Origin: Sunxiuqinia sp963974515
GTDB lineage: Bacteria; Bacteroidota; Bacteroidia; Bacteroidales; Prolixibacteraceae
Length of the DNA: 64,000 bases
Direction: 5' to 3'
Assembly: GCF_963974515.1 (NCBI RefSeq)
Contig: NZ_CAXBDD010000012.1
Span: 1-64,000, forward strand
Shown piece after piece: positions 1 through 8,558 of this stretch. Positions within the stretch are counted from its first letter, which is position 1. Every line of letters starts with the position of its first letter. Under the pieces are notes generated by a model. The model saw nothing but the letters and a program-made list of their open reading frames with translations. It did not search any database and was not told the DNA's origin. The translations under genes were made by a program, and so were the position numbers.

Positions 1-16
1 TAAATACCCAATTTTT

Positions 17-48
17 TCCTTGATTTTTCCAAAACGATTGTAAATTCG
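17..48 (+). promoter_or_regulatory. Candidate promoter of the 77-2356 membrane protein
   Basis: A TTG at 20-22, an 18-bp spacer and TAAATTCG at 41-48 approximate the Bacteroidota -33/-7 pair (TTG / TAnnTTTG) with one mismatch in the -7 box. The start codon follows 28 bp later. This is pattern matching only. Confidence 0.3.
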
Positions 49-76
49 TTGCATCGTAATGAATTCCTAAGCTCGC

Positions 77-2356
77 ATGAAACAGAACCATGCTCATGTG
101 CTCTTCATCGTTTTATTAACGACTGTAACAGCAACTTTACTGTTTTTGCTTTTTCAGCCTGTTTTGCAGCAACCCAACAGCATTCTGTTTTCGAAATCGG
201 TTGATCCGCTGAAAAGCTATTTCAACTTTTCGTATTACCTGAAATACGACTCAGGCATCAGGCACGACGGCATCAACTACCCTTATGGAGACCATCTGCA
301 ATACATCAATTCGCATCCGGTGTATGTGTCGCTGCTTAAGCTGGTGGACAAGCACATTCACCCGATTGCCAATTACGGCGTGGGCATTCTGAACCTGACG
401 ATGATTTTCTCCTTTTTATTGGGCATGCCCCTGTTATTTCTGATTTTAAGACGGTTCAAACTACCCGCCTGGTATGCCTTTCTGTCGGCTTTGGTCATTG
501 GTTTTCTGACTCCGCAGTTCGACCGCATTCACGGACATTTCGAAATGGTGTACTGGTTCTTCATTCCGCTGTTTTGGTATTTGCTCATTCGCTTTCGCGA
601 AGGAGAAAAAACGATTTTATGGGGGAGCTTACTGGTGTTTTCTGGAACCTTTGGCGGCTTGATCAGCGCCTATTTTGCAGCGTTCTATGGCATCTTTCTA
701 GTGGCTGTGGCTTCGGCCGATTTATGGCTCGACCGAAAGCAATTCAGGCAACAGATCAGACCGGTTGTCCGTTTGCTTGTGCTGGCTGTTCTTCCGCTCG
801 TTCTGATCAGGGGATTGGTGAGTGCGACCGACTGGGTGCACGACCGGCCTGACAATCCGTATGGCTTTTACGTTTATCATGCCAACGTGTTTAGTATTTT
901 TCTGCCTTCGGAATTTCCGCTCAAACAGCTGATTTCAGACCACGTCAACCTGAGTTTTCAATGGGAAGGCCGCGCGTTTGTCGGGCTGCCGGCAACACTG
1001 GTAGCCATTGGCCTCGCGCTGCTTGCCCCCATCGCATGGATTCGCGGACGCCAACCCGACTGGTCTTTATTTTTTCATTATCAGGCATTTCGGACCTACC
1101 TGCTTGCCGGAGCACTGGTGCTGCTTTTCAGCATGTGCTTTCCTTTCAAATGGGGATTTGGCTTTTTAATAGAATTCCTGCCGCCCATCAGACAGTTTCG
1201 CGCCCTGGGCCGCTTTGCGTGGATTTTCTACTATATTTTCACCGTGTACTCTGCCTTTCTTTTTTACCAATTGTTTGAAAGGTTTAAGGCGAAAAACCAG
1301 CAGATATCAGCCGGGTTACTGTTAGTCGCTGTTTTTGTTTCGTGGGGAATGGCTTCAAAATATAATGTTGAACGAGCGACACGGGGCTTGTTCAATGAAA
1401 ATGACAAGTTGACTTCAAACGATGAGGAATTCCTGAAGCGGTTCAGCGGAGCGCAAGTTGATTTCCGGCAATTTCAGGCAATTCTGTCGCTGCCCTTTGC
1501 CAGCACCTGCGGCGACAAGTTACTGTTTGAAAATGGCATGACTGCATTGGGCGAAGCCATGAAATGTTCGCATCACACCGGCCTTCCGCTGGTGCAAAGT
1601 TTTTCGCCCCGTCTGTCGTTTAGCCAGGCTTTAAGCAGCATTCAGCTGCTGGCTGATCCGGCCATCAGCAAAACGCGGCTCAACGACATGAACGACCAGC
1701 CTTTGCTGCTTATTCGCACCAAGCAGGAGCTCAACGAAGAAGAACAATGGCTGCAACGCCGGGCACAAGTTTTTTGGGAAGACCAATACATCACCATGAG
1801 TGTGCTTCCTTTGTCTGTTTTCGTCGACAGCCACCAAAACTGGTTAAGCGAGGTGACACATTTTAGCGAACAGTCTGTCGGTGATGCGACAGCCATCAAC
1901 ACTGATACGATCACCACATTCATTTACTACGACGACTTTGAGGCTTGCCCAAATAAAAACACGTTTACCGGAGAAGGAGCGCTTTTTAAGCGACGAGGTG
2001 AATTGGAAATCTTCAACCAAAAACTTCCCCTGCCACGCGGAACAGCACAACTCTCCTTTTGGCTGGCTTTCGACACCCGCCACTACGACATGCCCCAACC
2101 GGTTTTAACAGCCTGGGACGAAGACGGCAACCAGCTGTCAGAAACCAAACTGAACAACCGGCAAACCCACAACGTCTATCAGCAGTGGGTCCAAATATCC
2201 ACCCTTTTCGAGGTGGAACCCAACGCCCGCTACCAACTCACCATCCAGGGGAAATTCATAGGCGTAGATGATGTGCTGATCAGGCCTGCCGGCAGCCATG
2301 TGCTCATCCGAAAAAGTGGACAGTGTGACTTGTTCAATAATTTTGTGGTGGAATAA
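77..2356 (+). CDS. Large polytopic membrane protein, unknown function
   Basis: 759 aa. An N-terminal membrane anchor (about residues 8-28) is followed by a soluble loop (30-95) and then about ten hydrophobic helices to about residue 430. The remaining 330 residues are soluble and should face the periplasm. The last 120 or so (from about 635) alternate strands rich in W, Y and polar residues, which suggests a beta-sandwich. The layout (first helix, conserved acidic/aromatic loop, helix bundle, soluble C-terminal domain) resembles GT-C glycosyltransferases and YfhO-like proteins, but I cannot identify a catalytic DxD or DD motif with confidence. It stands alone, with 469 bp before the next gene. 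Possible role: transfer of a sugar or lipid-linked group at the inner membrane; this is a guess from fold type. The gene is certain, the function is not. Confidence 0.8.
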   Translation: MKQNHAHVLFIVLLTTVTATLLFLLFQPVLQQPNSILFSKSVDPLKSYFNFSYYLKYDSGIRHDGINYPYGDHLQYINSHPVYVSLLKLVDKHIHPIANYGVGILNLTMIFSFLLGMPLLFLILRRFKLPAWYAFLSALVIGFLTPQFDRIHGHFEMVYWFFIPLFWYLLIRFREGEKTILWGSLLVFSGTFGGLISAYFAAFYGIFLVAVASADLWLDRKQFRQQIRPVVRLLVLAVLPLVLIRGLVSATDWVHDRPDNPYGFYVYHANVFSIFLPSEFPLKQLISDHVNLSFQWEGRAFVGLPATLVAIGLALLAPIAWIRGRQPDWSLFFHYQAFRTYLLAGALVLLFSMCFPFKWGFGFLIEFLPPIRQFRALGRFAWIFYYIFTVYSAFLFYQLFERFKAKNQQISAGLLLVAVFVSWGMASKYNVERATRGLFNENDKLTSNDEEFLKRFSGAQVDFRQFQAILSLPFASTCGDKLLFENGMTALGEAMKCSHHTGLPLVQSFSPRLSFSQALSSIQLLADPAISKTRLNDMNDQPLLLIRTKQELNEEEQWLQRRAQVFWEDQYITMSVLPLSVFVDSHQNWLSEVTHFSEQSVGDATAINTDTITTFIYYDDFEACPNKNTFTGEGALFKRRGELEIFNQKLPLPRGTAQLSFWLAFDTRHYDMPQPVLTAWDEDGNQLSETKLNNRQTHNVYQQWVQISTLFEVEPNARYQLTIQGKFIGVDDVLIRPAGSHVLIRKSGQCDLFNNFVVE

Positions 2357-2825
2357 AAAGCTGAAACCTCAAAGCTACCGAAATCCAAAAAAGGACAAGG
2401 CCATTCGAAACGGGTACTTCCACTTCGGGACGGAAACCAAGCGAGCCGGATCAGCAGACACAACAGGGTCTTGCTCCTGAATAACCAAACGTCGGCACCT
2501 CCCTTGGCCATGCGTGAACCGTATCCCTCTACATGACACTTACTCGTATAAGTGAGACACTTATATATCTAATTGCACCGTTTACACCTCTCAATGCCAT
2601 GCTTACATTTCTCGATACGGCACAAAAAGATATTTGGGATTGCCCATTCAATGAAGTTGAAATGCCCGGTCATGATCATTGACAGCCACGGGGGATGTAA
2701 ACCGGTAGCCGAGCGCACAACCGGTGCGACTTTTTATCGCTGGTTTGCCAATATGGGCCAGAATATCGAATAATTCCAAAGAATATCCGCTATATTTGGA
2801 CGGTAAAATACAAAACACGCCAACT
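2357..2825. other. 469-bp intergenic region
   Basis: No convincing gene. It contains an inverted repeat CACTTA (2537-2542) / TAAGTG (2549-2554), with another CACTTA at 2557-2562. A small hairpin CGCAC (2714-2718) / GTGCG (2724-2728) is followed by five T (2731-2735) and could be a weak terminator. The coaD promoter lies at the right end. Short open frames here have no start context or recognisable product. Confidence 0.4.
2791..2798 (+). promoter_or_regulatory. -7 promoter element upstream of coaD
   Basis: TATATTTG is an exact match to the Bacteroidota -7 consensus TAnnTTTG, 27 bp before the coaD ATG. No clear -33 TTG is visible at the usual spacing. Confidence 0.45.
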
Positions 2826-3308
2826 ATGAAACGTGTCGCAATATTTCCCGGATCGTTTGATCCATTCACTATTGGTCATGAGAGTATTGTCCGCAGGGCG
2901 CTGCCATTGTTCGACAAAGTGATTATCATGATCGGGTTCAACACCAATAAACAATCTTTTTTTGCACTGGAGAAACGAATGAAATGGATCAACCAAGTGT
3001 TTGATGACGAGCCCAAGGTTGAAGTAAGAACACACCAAGGGTTAACCGTTGATTTTTGCAAACTTGTAGAAGCCAAGTATATTTTGAGGGGATTGCGCAC
3101 TTCGGCCGACTTCGAATACGAACGAGCCATCGCGCAAGTGAATAAAAAAATGCATCCCGAGCTTGAGACTGTTTTCCTGCTTACCAAACCTGAGCACACA
3201 CCGGTTAACTCATCCATTGTGCGCGATATTATTTTGCATGGCGGCGATGCCAGCATGTTTTTACCCGACAAACTGAATATGGCTGAATTTAAGAAAGATG
3301 AAGCTTAG
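2826..3308 (+). CDS. coaD: Phosphopantetheine adenylyltransferase
   Basis: 160 aa, the usual CoaD length. It adenylates 4'-phosphopantetheine with ATP to give dephospho-CoA, the penultimate step of CoA synthesis, in the cytoplasm. The nucleotidyltransferase signature is intact: PGSFDPFTIGH at residues 8-18 (the T/HxGH motif), then RGLRTSADFEYE in the substrate loop and NSSIVRD near the C-terminus, equivalent to the ISSTxVR element. The ATG at 2826 is chosen over an upstream in-frame start at 2724 because homology begins at MKRVAIFPG and a -7 element lies between the two. The next gene starts inside its last codons (11-bp overlap), so the two are probably translationally coupled. Confidence 0.95.
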   Translation: MKRVAIFPGSFDPFTIGHESIVRRALPLFDKVIIMIGFNTNKQSFFALEKRMKWINQVFDDEPKVEVRTHQGLTVDFCKLVEAKYILRGLRTSADFEYERAIAQVNKKMHPELETVFLLTKPEHTPVNSSIVRDIILHGGDASMFLPDKLNMAEFKKDEA

Positions 3309-4722
3309 AGACCTCCTTCTTTTTCTAATTTTCACCCTCAGCTGTTCCTTGTTTGCACAGGCGCAAAAAACAGTTACACTAACAGGGAAAGCACCTAAAT
3401 ACAGCGGTTACCAAATTGATTTTTACTGCTTTATCGACGGAATTTCCGAAGAAAAAAACCTACTCACTTCGTTCAAGATTCAGCCAGATGGGGAATTCAG
3501 CGCCACATTTTCAATCAATAAAACAACATGGGCCTTTACGGAATTTGATGCTTACCAGGCCTCTCTTTTCCTGGTGCCCGGCGAACATTACGAGTTGATC
3601 TTTCCTCCACTGAAACCGGTTTCGGCGAGTCAGAGGCGCAACCCATTTTTCGAAGTCGACGAAATATCCTTGGCCTTAAAAAACAGCCATCCACAGGAAT
3701 TAAACCGGCAAATCGAGCAGTTTGAGTTCGCCTATGTAAAGGAAGAAAGCCGCTATTTCAACCTTATTTACCACCAACATTCCAAGGCTGCAGTGGATTC
3801 GTTAAAAAGCAACCTAAAACAAAAATTTCCAAAAACCAATAATTCGTATTTTGAACGCTACAAGTTTTACCGCTCCGCCTTTGCCAAATTTGCTTTGCAT
3901 CAAGGGCAACCCGATGAATTTGTCCAGCGCTATTTTATTGAGCAGGAACCAGATCTATCAATTTCACCCTGCAAACAGTTGTTTCAGCAGCTTTTTACCA
4001 ATTATTTTGACTTTGAAGCGAGCAAAATTCACAGTGCCGATTTTAAACGCCTGGTGACGCAAGCTAATTTGAACGGCCTGGAAACCTATTTGAACACAAA
4101 AAACAACTGGAACAGTTCGCTCAGCCGATTGGTCATTTTGCAATCCATTCACGATGCCTACTACCAGGGCCAGTTTTCGCCGGGAAGCCTGATCCGAATG
4201 CTCGACAAAATTACTGCAAGCCAATGGGAAAAGGAGAACAAAGCCATTGCCGCCCGGCTAAAATCAAAGTTGACTTACCTGCAACAAGGCAGCGAAGCAC
4301 CCAACATTGTCCTAACAGACTTTTCGGGGAAAACACACCAGCTCAACAATTTTACAGGGAAATATGTCTATTTGAATTTCACTCGGGTGTCGAACCCAAT
4401 ATGCCGGCAGCACCTGGACCATCTGAAAGATTCGGTCAGCCAACTCTCCAATGAACTGCAGATCGTGAACCTGATTTTACCTGAAGAAGCCGAAAAAAAA
4501 GAACTCATCCTTCAACAAAACTGGCCGGGAACCTTTTATATTGTAGATGACAAGGCAGCCGACACCTACCAGGTGAGCAACTTTCCACGGGCTTATTTAA
4601 TTGATAAAAGCGGACGTCTGGTTTTGTCGCCGGCTCCCAACCCACTCGATGGTTTTGAACAGCATTTTCTCAACCTTCTCAAGCAAAGCCGGATCAACGA
4701 ACTGCGCGATCAATCTAAATAA
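3298..4722 (+). CDS. TlpA/AhpC-like thioredoxin-fold protein, exported
   Basis: 474 aa with a cleavable signal peptide (about residues 1-22, ending AQAQ). The N-terminal 100 residues resemble the DUF4369 beta-domain of Bacteroidota TlpA-type thiol proteins. A helical middle section follows, and the C-terminal 140 residues (from about 335, GSEAPNIVLTDFSGK) form a thioredoxin/AhpC-TSA fold with a cis-Pro region (NFPRAYLID). The active-site position reads SNPICR where active oxidoreductases have WCxPCR, so the first (nucleophilic) cysteine is Asn and only one Cys remains. Normal dithiol chemistry is therefore unlikely. It overlaps coaD by 11 bp, and its 3' end overlaps the convergent Nudix gene by 13 bp. 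Probably a periplasmic protein with a binding or one-Cys role. Confidence 0.8.
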   Translation: MKLRDLLLFLIFTLSCSLFAQAQKTVTLTGKAPKYSGYQIDFYCFIDGISEEKNLLTSFKIQPDGEFSATFSINKTTWAFTEFDAYQASLFLVPGEHYELIFPPLKPVSASQRRNPFFEVDEISLALKNSHPQELNRQIEQFEFAYVKEESRYFNLIYHQHSKAAVDSLKSNLKQKFPKTNNSYFERYKFYRSAFAKFALHQGQPDEFVQRYFIEQEPDLSISPCKQLFQQLFTNYFDFEASKIHSADFKRLVTQANLNGLETYLNTKNNWNSSLSRLVILQSIHDAYYQGQFSPGSLIRMLDKITASQWEKENKAIAARLKSKLTYLQQGSEAPNIVLTDFSGKTHQLNNFTGKYVYLNFTRVSNPICRQHLDHLKDSVSQLSNELQIVNLILPEEAEKKELILQQNWPGTFYIVDDKAADTYQVSNFPRAYLIDKSGRLVLSPAPNPLDGFEQHFLNLLKQSRINELRDQSK

Positions 4723-5336
4723 GCATCAAGCAAGTCCTTTAAATTACCGTAAGTTTGGCTATAAACCTCAGGTAGCTCCTCTTTCGAAACCCACCGCACT
4801 TCCTCAATTTGCTCCTCAGCTTGTGGCACCAACTGGTCAGAACCGGCACAACTTAGTTCAAACCAGCTGGTTTCCTTGAGTACCCAATTATTTCCGTGCC
4901 GGATATAAGGCGACCGATACAGATGAAATGTAGAAGGCAGCTGACGTTTAATGGCCAGCTGCGAAATTCCGCACTCCTCCGCCACTTCGCGAATAGCGGC
5001 TACTTCTGGAGTTTCTCCCCCCTCTATTCCCCCTTTGGGAAGATCCCAGCGTCCCAAGCGTTTAATAAATAGAAGCTGTCCGTGTTCATTGATGACCAAA
5101 CCACCGGCAGCCGCGATGTGTGTTAACTTATCTTTAAGCCAAGCCATCAAATCGGGCTGCTGTTTACTGATAATTATCAGCTTTACAACATGTTTCTCCT
5201 TATCCAATTTCGAAAGAAGATTAATAAATCCATCAAAACACTCAATGTCAACAACTTGCTCAATGTTATCATTAAATGAATTGTTGATTTCAGGTCCCCA
5301 AAGCAGCTGATGGTCATTGAAAAAAACTTTGTACAT
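4710..5336 (-). CDS. Nudix hydrolase
   Basis: 208 aa. The Nudix box GX5EX7REUXEEXGU is complete at residues 102-124 (G102, E108, R116, E117, E120, E121, G123), so Mg-dependent hydrolysis of a nucleoside-diphosphate-linked substrate is expected. The first 75 residues are an extra N-terminal region without a recognised motif. LPKGGIE just before the box resembles the diadenosine-polyphosphate/ADP-sugar subgroups, but the substrate cannot be told from sequence. It is transcribed divergently from pyrE with only 33 bp between start codons, a pairing often seen in Bacteroidota. This suggests a link to nucleotide metabolism. Confidence 0.85.
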   Translation of the reverse strand: MYKVFFNDHQLLWGPEINNSFNDNIEQVVDIECFDGFINLLSKLDKEKHVVKLIIISKQQPDLMAWLKDKLTHIAAAGGLVINEHGQLLFIKRLGRWDLPKGGIEGGETPEVAAIREVAEECGISQLAIKRQLPSTFHLYRSPYIRHGNNWVLKETSWFELSCAGSDQLVPQAEEQIEEVRWVSKEELPEVYSQTYGNLKDLLDAYLD

Positions 5337-5339
5337 TTG
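5332..5339 (+). promoter_or_regulatory. -7 element of the pyrE promoter
   Basis: TACATTTG fits TAnnTTTG exactly and lies 30 bp before the pyrE ATG. It overlaps the start codon of the divergent Nudix gene, so the two transcription units must share or interleave control sequences. Confidence 0.45.
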
Positions 5340-5369
5340 TCGTGAAATTCAGTTTAAACATTTAAGATT

Positions 5370-6002
5370 ATGCAAGATATTCATGTTGAGGTTACGAAAA
5401 AACTCGTACAAATAAACACAATAAAAATCCAACCATCAAACCCATTTACCTGGGCATCAGGCTGGAAAGCTCCAATTTACTGCGACAACAGAAAAATTTT
5501 ATCCTATCCAGAAGAACGAACATTCATCCGGGATCAATTTGTTAAGCTGATTCGCGACAAATACCCTGAAGCAGAAGTCATCGCGGGAGTTGCAATGGGA
5601 GCGATCGCCCACGGCATGTTAGTAGCACAAGAACTAGGGCTGCCATTCATCTATGTTCGTTCGAAACCCAAAGACCATGGGCTGGAAAACCTGATTGAAG
5701 GCGACCTCAAAGCCGGACAAAAAGTAGTGATCATTGAAGATCTGGTATCAACCGGTGTAAGCAGTCTGAAAGCGGCTGAAGCTATTTCAAACTTTGGAGG
5801 CGACGTACTGGGAATGATGGCTATTTTCACTTATAACTTTCCCGTTGCCAAAGAAAACTTTGAAGAAGCTGGCATCGAACTCACAACTTTAAGCCGCTAC
5901 AAAACGTTAATTGAAGTAGCTTTGGAATCGGGCGAGGTGAAAGAATCACAGGTTGAGTCACTGAACCAGTGGCGCCAGGATCCGGCAAACTGGGGCAAAT
6001 AA
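5370..6002 (+). CDS. pyrE: Orotate phosphoribosyltransferase
   Basis: 210 aa. It joins orotate to PRPP to give orotidine 5'-phosphate, the fifth step of de novo UMP synthesis. The PRPP-binding signature VVIIEDLVSTG is at residues 119-129, and the flexible-loop basic motif RSKPKDHG lies about 20 residues upstream. FTWASGWKAPIYCDNR near the N-terminus is the typical PyrE orotate-site segment. Length and domain are complete. A strong terminator follows, so the gene is a single transcription unit or ends one. Confidence 0.95.
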   Translation: MQDIHVEVTKKLVQINTIKIQPSNPFTWASGWKAPIYCDNRKILSYPEERTFIRDQFVKLIRDKYPEAEVIAGVAMGAIAHGMLVAQELGLPFIYVRSKPKDHGLENLIEGDLKAGQKVVIIEDLVSTGVSSLKAAEAISNFGGDVLGMMAIFTYNFPVAKENFEEAGIELTTLSRYKTLIEVALESGEVKESQVESLNQWRQDPANWGK

Positions 6003-6031
6003 GTAAAAAAATAAGACACACAATAAATTAC

Positions 6032-6061
6032 TCCCCGGACATCATTCCGGGGATTTTTTTT
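6032..6061 (+). terminator. Intrinsic terminator after pyrE
   Basis: An 8-bp GC-rich stem TCCCCGGA (6032-6039) / TCCGGGGA (6046-6053) with a 6-nt loop is followed by eight T. This is a textbook rho-independent terminator. Confidence 0.9.
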
Positions 6062-6074
6062 GAACGGACAAATT

Positions 6075-6530
6075 ATGGGATTAAGTAAATACACCAGCGA
6101 GATTAAATTCATTGATCACAACGAGGAAATTGTATTCAACCATCTTTCGAACTTTGAGCACCTCTCGCAATACATCAACGATGGCTTGCTGCAGAAAGTC
6201 AGTCAGAAGGTTCCTCAAATAAATATTACCAACTTTGAGTCAGATCAGGATTCCTGCCGCTTCAGTGTAGGTGGAATGGGACAATCCGAAATTCGGATCA
6301 TCGATCGTGAGCCGTTTAAAACCATCAAACTGCAGAGCTCGGGAAGCCTGCCGGTCGAATTCACGTTTTGGATTCAATTAATGCCTGTCAACGCAAACCA
6401 AACAAAAATGAAACTGACCCTGCATGCTGAAATGGGCATGATGATCAAAATGATGGCGGGCAACAAATTGGAGGAAGGAATCAACCAACTCGCTGATATG
6501 CTGACCAGATTGCCCTACCGGCAGGAATAA
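6075..6530 (+). CDS. SRPBCC-family small protein
   Basis: 151 aa from the ATG at 6075; an in-frame TTG at 6060 lies in the terminator T-run and is rejected. The protein looks like a START/Bet v1-like helix-grip fold: a short N-terminal strand, an amphipathic helix (FNHLSNFEHLSQYI), alternating strands, and a long C-terminal helix. Such proteins bind hydrophobic ligands or act as polyketide cyclase-like proteins. There are no catalytic residues to point to. It commonly sits behind pyrE in Bacteroidota, but a role in pyrimidine metabolism is not shown. The terminator just upstream implies that it is read at low level or from its own start site. Confidence 0.75.
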   Translation: MGLSKYTSEIKFIDHNEEIVFNHLSNFEHLSQYINDGLLQKVSQKVPQINITNFESDQDSCRFSVGGMGQSEIRIIDREPFKTIKLQSSGSLPVEFTFWIQLMPVNANQTKMKLTLHAEMGMMIKMMAGNKLEEGINQLADMLTRLPYRQE

Positions 6531-6550
6531 GGCCTCTGAAGGACGGAGGG

Positions 6551-6571
6551 ATTGAATTCAATTTATTTTTG
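6551..6571 (+). promoter_or_regulatory. Promoter with palindromic operator before the hemerythrin-type gene
   Basis: TATTTTTG at 6564-6571 matches the -7 consensus. Directly upstream is a perfect 12-bp palindrome ATTGAATTCAAT (6551-6562), positioned where a regulator would contact the spacer or -33 region. The regulator is unknown. Confidence 0.45.
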
Positions 6572-6633
6572 ATGCCAATTGATCTAAACGAGCCGAAAGC
6601 TGTTTACACTTATTAGACGTAAAATTCAATACC

Positions 6634-7332
6634 ATGGAATTATTCAGAAGAGAAGATAAAATGTCCTCCCTGATTACCAGAAACTACAACCTGTTGCCGG
6701 TGATTAATCGCTTTGGCATTCGGCTGGGTTTCAAGGAAAAAACCATTGCCGAAGTTTGCCAGGAGAAAAGTATCGATACCGGCTTCTTTCTGGCTATCGT
6801 GAACACTTACACTGATGAAAGCTATTTTCCGGAAGCGGAGTTTTTATCTTTTTCTCCTGTGCTACTGATTGATTACCTGAAAAACACACACCAGTATTAC
6901 ATCAACTATGTGCTTCCGAAAATTGAAAGGCTGCTCAACCAGGTAATGGAAAGCTGTCCGGAAAATTGCTCGAGCCTGAAAATGATCAACACCTTTTATC
7001 AAAAATACAAAACCGAGTTGCTACTTCACCTGAAACTTGAAGACGAAAAGGTTTTTCCCTACATCATCAACTTGTACGAAAACAAAACACTGAGTGCTGA
7101 AGGATCATTCATCGAAGTCATTGAAAATGAACACACCAACGTCGAAGTTAAGCTAAGCGACCTGGAAAACCTGATTATCCGCCATTTAAGCCCAAACTAT
7201 GAAGACAATGCGATGAACGAATTTCTGACGGCACTGCTTCAGTTTGAAAACGATTTGAATGATCACGCACGAATTGAAGACCACATTTTAATTACCAAAG
7301 TCATTGAGTTTGAAAAGAAACTAAGAAAATGA
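6634..7332 (+). CDS. Hemerythrin-domain protein, RIC/YtfE/ScdA-like
   Basis: 232 aa. Residues 12-60 (NRFGIRLGFKEKTIAEVC) match the short N-terminal domain seen in ScdA/RIC proteins, and residues 80-230 form a hemerythrin-like four-helix domain. Candidate di-iron ligands are H86, H132, E136 (HLKLE), H167 and H211 with E215. RIC proteins repair iron-sulfur clusters damaged by nitric oxide or oxidants, or release NO-bound iron. The usual Cys-Cys of the ScdA N-terminus is not complete: only C42 is seen in that domain. The gene overlaps the downstream LuxR-type regulator by 4 bp, so the two are co-translated. The pairing suggests stress-responsive expression. The family call is fairly sure; the exact activity is inferred. 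Confidence 0.8.
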   Translation: MELFRREDKMSSLITRNYNLLPVINRFGIRLGFKEKTIAEVCQEKSIDTGFFLAIVNTYTDESYFPEAEFLSFSPVLLIDYLKNTHQYYINYVLPKIERLLNQVMESCPENCSSLKMINTFYQKYKTELLLHLKLEDEKVFPYIINLYENKTLSAEGSFIEVIENEHTNVEVKLSDLENLIIRHLSPNYEDNAMNEFLTALLQFENDLNDHARIEDHILITKVIEFEKKLRK

Positions 7333-7931
7333 AAGAAAACGTCTTCATTGTGCATCGCTCCGAAATCATCCGAAAAGGATTGTCGCTGATTTTGCAGGAG
7401 TACTTCAAAATGGAAATTACCCAACTCAACTCGGCTAAGGATTTGAGTTCATTCTTGGGGATTTCCAACAGCACCATGATTCTAATTCTGGAAGCTCAAG
7501 CCGACTTGAATCTGAAAGCCATTGACCTGCTGAAAAAGAATAATGACGTGTACCTGGTAGGTTTTTATGCAGAAACGTCGGACGAACAATTCGAAAAAAT
7601 CTTCGATTATCAATTGAATCACTATTCATCACCTCTCCAGATTCAGAAACTTATTCAGGTAATCAGGCAGTCGGGCAATAAGAATAAAAATGCGATGCAG
7701 GACAACGGTGAATTGACGAGCCGCGAAAAAGATGTCATCAAACTCATTTCGCTCGGTCTGGCCAACAAGGAAATAGCCGACAAACTATTCATCAGCATCC
7801 ACACCGTTATTTCACACCGAAAAAACATCACTGAAAAGCTGGGGATTAAATCCATATCTGGCTTAACGGTTTATGCCATCATGAACAATCTGCTTGACAT
7901 TCAGGATATCAACCCCGAAGAATTAATTTAA
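7329..7931 (+). CDS. LuxR-family regulator with a degenerate receiver
   Basis: 200 aa. A LuxR/FixJ helix-turn-helix occupies residues 128-190 (LTSREKDVIKLISLGLANK, then TVISHRKNI). The first 115 residues have the length and secondary-structure pattern of a CheY-like receiver, but the acidic pair after strand 1 reads HRSE and the phospho-acceptor strand reads MILILEAQAD with Glu55 where Asp is expected. Conventional phosphorylation is therefore doubtful, and no histidine kinase gene is adjacent. It overlaps the hemerythrin gene by 4 bp (ATGA) and may control it in response to a signal other than phosphotransfer. A 5-bp hairpin CCCAA/TTGGG (7938-7951) follows the stop. Confidence 0.85.
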   Translation: MKENVFIVHRSEIIRKGLSLILQEYFKMEITQLNSAKDLSSFLGISNSTMILILEAQADLNLKAIDLLKKNNDVYLVGFYAETSDEQFEKIFDYQLNHYSSPLQIQKLIQVIRQSGNKNKNAMQDNGELTSREKDVIKLISLGLANKEIADKLFISIHTVISHRKNITEKLGIKSISGLTVYAIMNNLLDIQDINPEELI

Positions 7932-8000
7932 CGAACCCCCAACATCTTGGGATTGATCAACTTTCACTTTTGTGTCATCTTTGTAGAAAATGAAAAAAAG

Positions 8001-8381
8001 ATGGACAACATGAAAAAGCTTAGTGAAAACGGCCGATTATTTATATGCAGCTCGTGTCGGAAAATTCATCTCGAATTTGGCAACCTTGCCATGGACTTCC
8101 ATTCAGAAACGAAACTAAAAGAACTGCTAAATTTTCTAAATACCGTGCGCGCAAATCATTTCGAAAATGAAGTTTTGAGTAACAATTCGCGCCGGCAAAT
8201 CCTTGTTCCCTTCACGAATTCTTCCATCAAATTACTGCTCTCTGACGAAGAAATCAATGAGTTAACAAACCTCATTCGGGCTTTTATGAAAGATCCTGTC
8301 AACCCGGCCAATACTAAAACTGAAGCTCGCTTCACCAATTTAGAAAAGCTGAGCGCCCTAAGCAGAATCATACTCAATTGA
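8001..8381 (+). CDS. Small CxxC protein, unknown function
   Basis: 126 aa from the ATG at 8001; M4 at 8010 is an alternative, and an upstream in-frame TTG at 7947 is less likely. The sequence has CSSC at residues 16-19 inside FICSSCRKIHLEFGN, then a helix-rich remainder with no second Cys pair, so metal binding would need a dimer or a His partner. It resembles small Bacteroidota-only DUF proteins found near the RIC-type gene, and I do not recognise a characterised family. Same strand and 69 bp downstream of the LuxR-type gene, so it may belong to the same stress regulon. The function is unknown. Confidence 0.7.
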   Translation: MDNMKKLSENGRLFICSSCRKIHLEFGNLAMDFHSETKLKELLNFLNTVRANHFENEVLSNNSRRQILVPFTNSSIKLLLSDEEINELTNLIRAFMKDPVNPANTKTEARFTNLEKLSALSRIILN

Positions 8382-8489
8382 GTAAAGCTAATTTTGATCC
8401 ATCTTTATCTGGAGGGCAGCGACGGGATACCGAAAATACCATTGTCAGGATCCGTTTTGCCAAAAATGCGGCAGCTGTTTTTTTATCTG

Positions 8490-8536
8490 CTTATATCTGC
8501 TTATTTTGTACGGCCTTGTCTTGACAAGACTCGCTG
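8490..8536. repeat. Tandem and inverted repeats upstream of the VTC operon
   Basis: TATCTGCTTA occurs twice in a row (about 8492-8512). Twenty-odd bases later GTCTTG-A-CAAGAC forms a perfect 6-bp inverted repeat around one base. Both lie within 70 bp of the VTC start codon, so they may be control sites. No clean -7 element was seen. Confidence 0.35.
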
Positions 8537-8558
8537 ATCAATCTTAAGTAGATAGCAA

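Noticed and set aside
2298..2773. Short open frames between the first gene and coaD
   Set aside because: No family, no promoter in front, and one overlaps the end of the upstream gene. Treated as intergenic.
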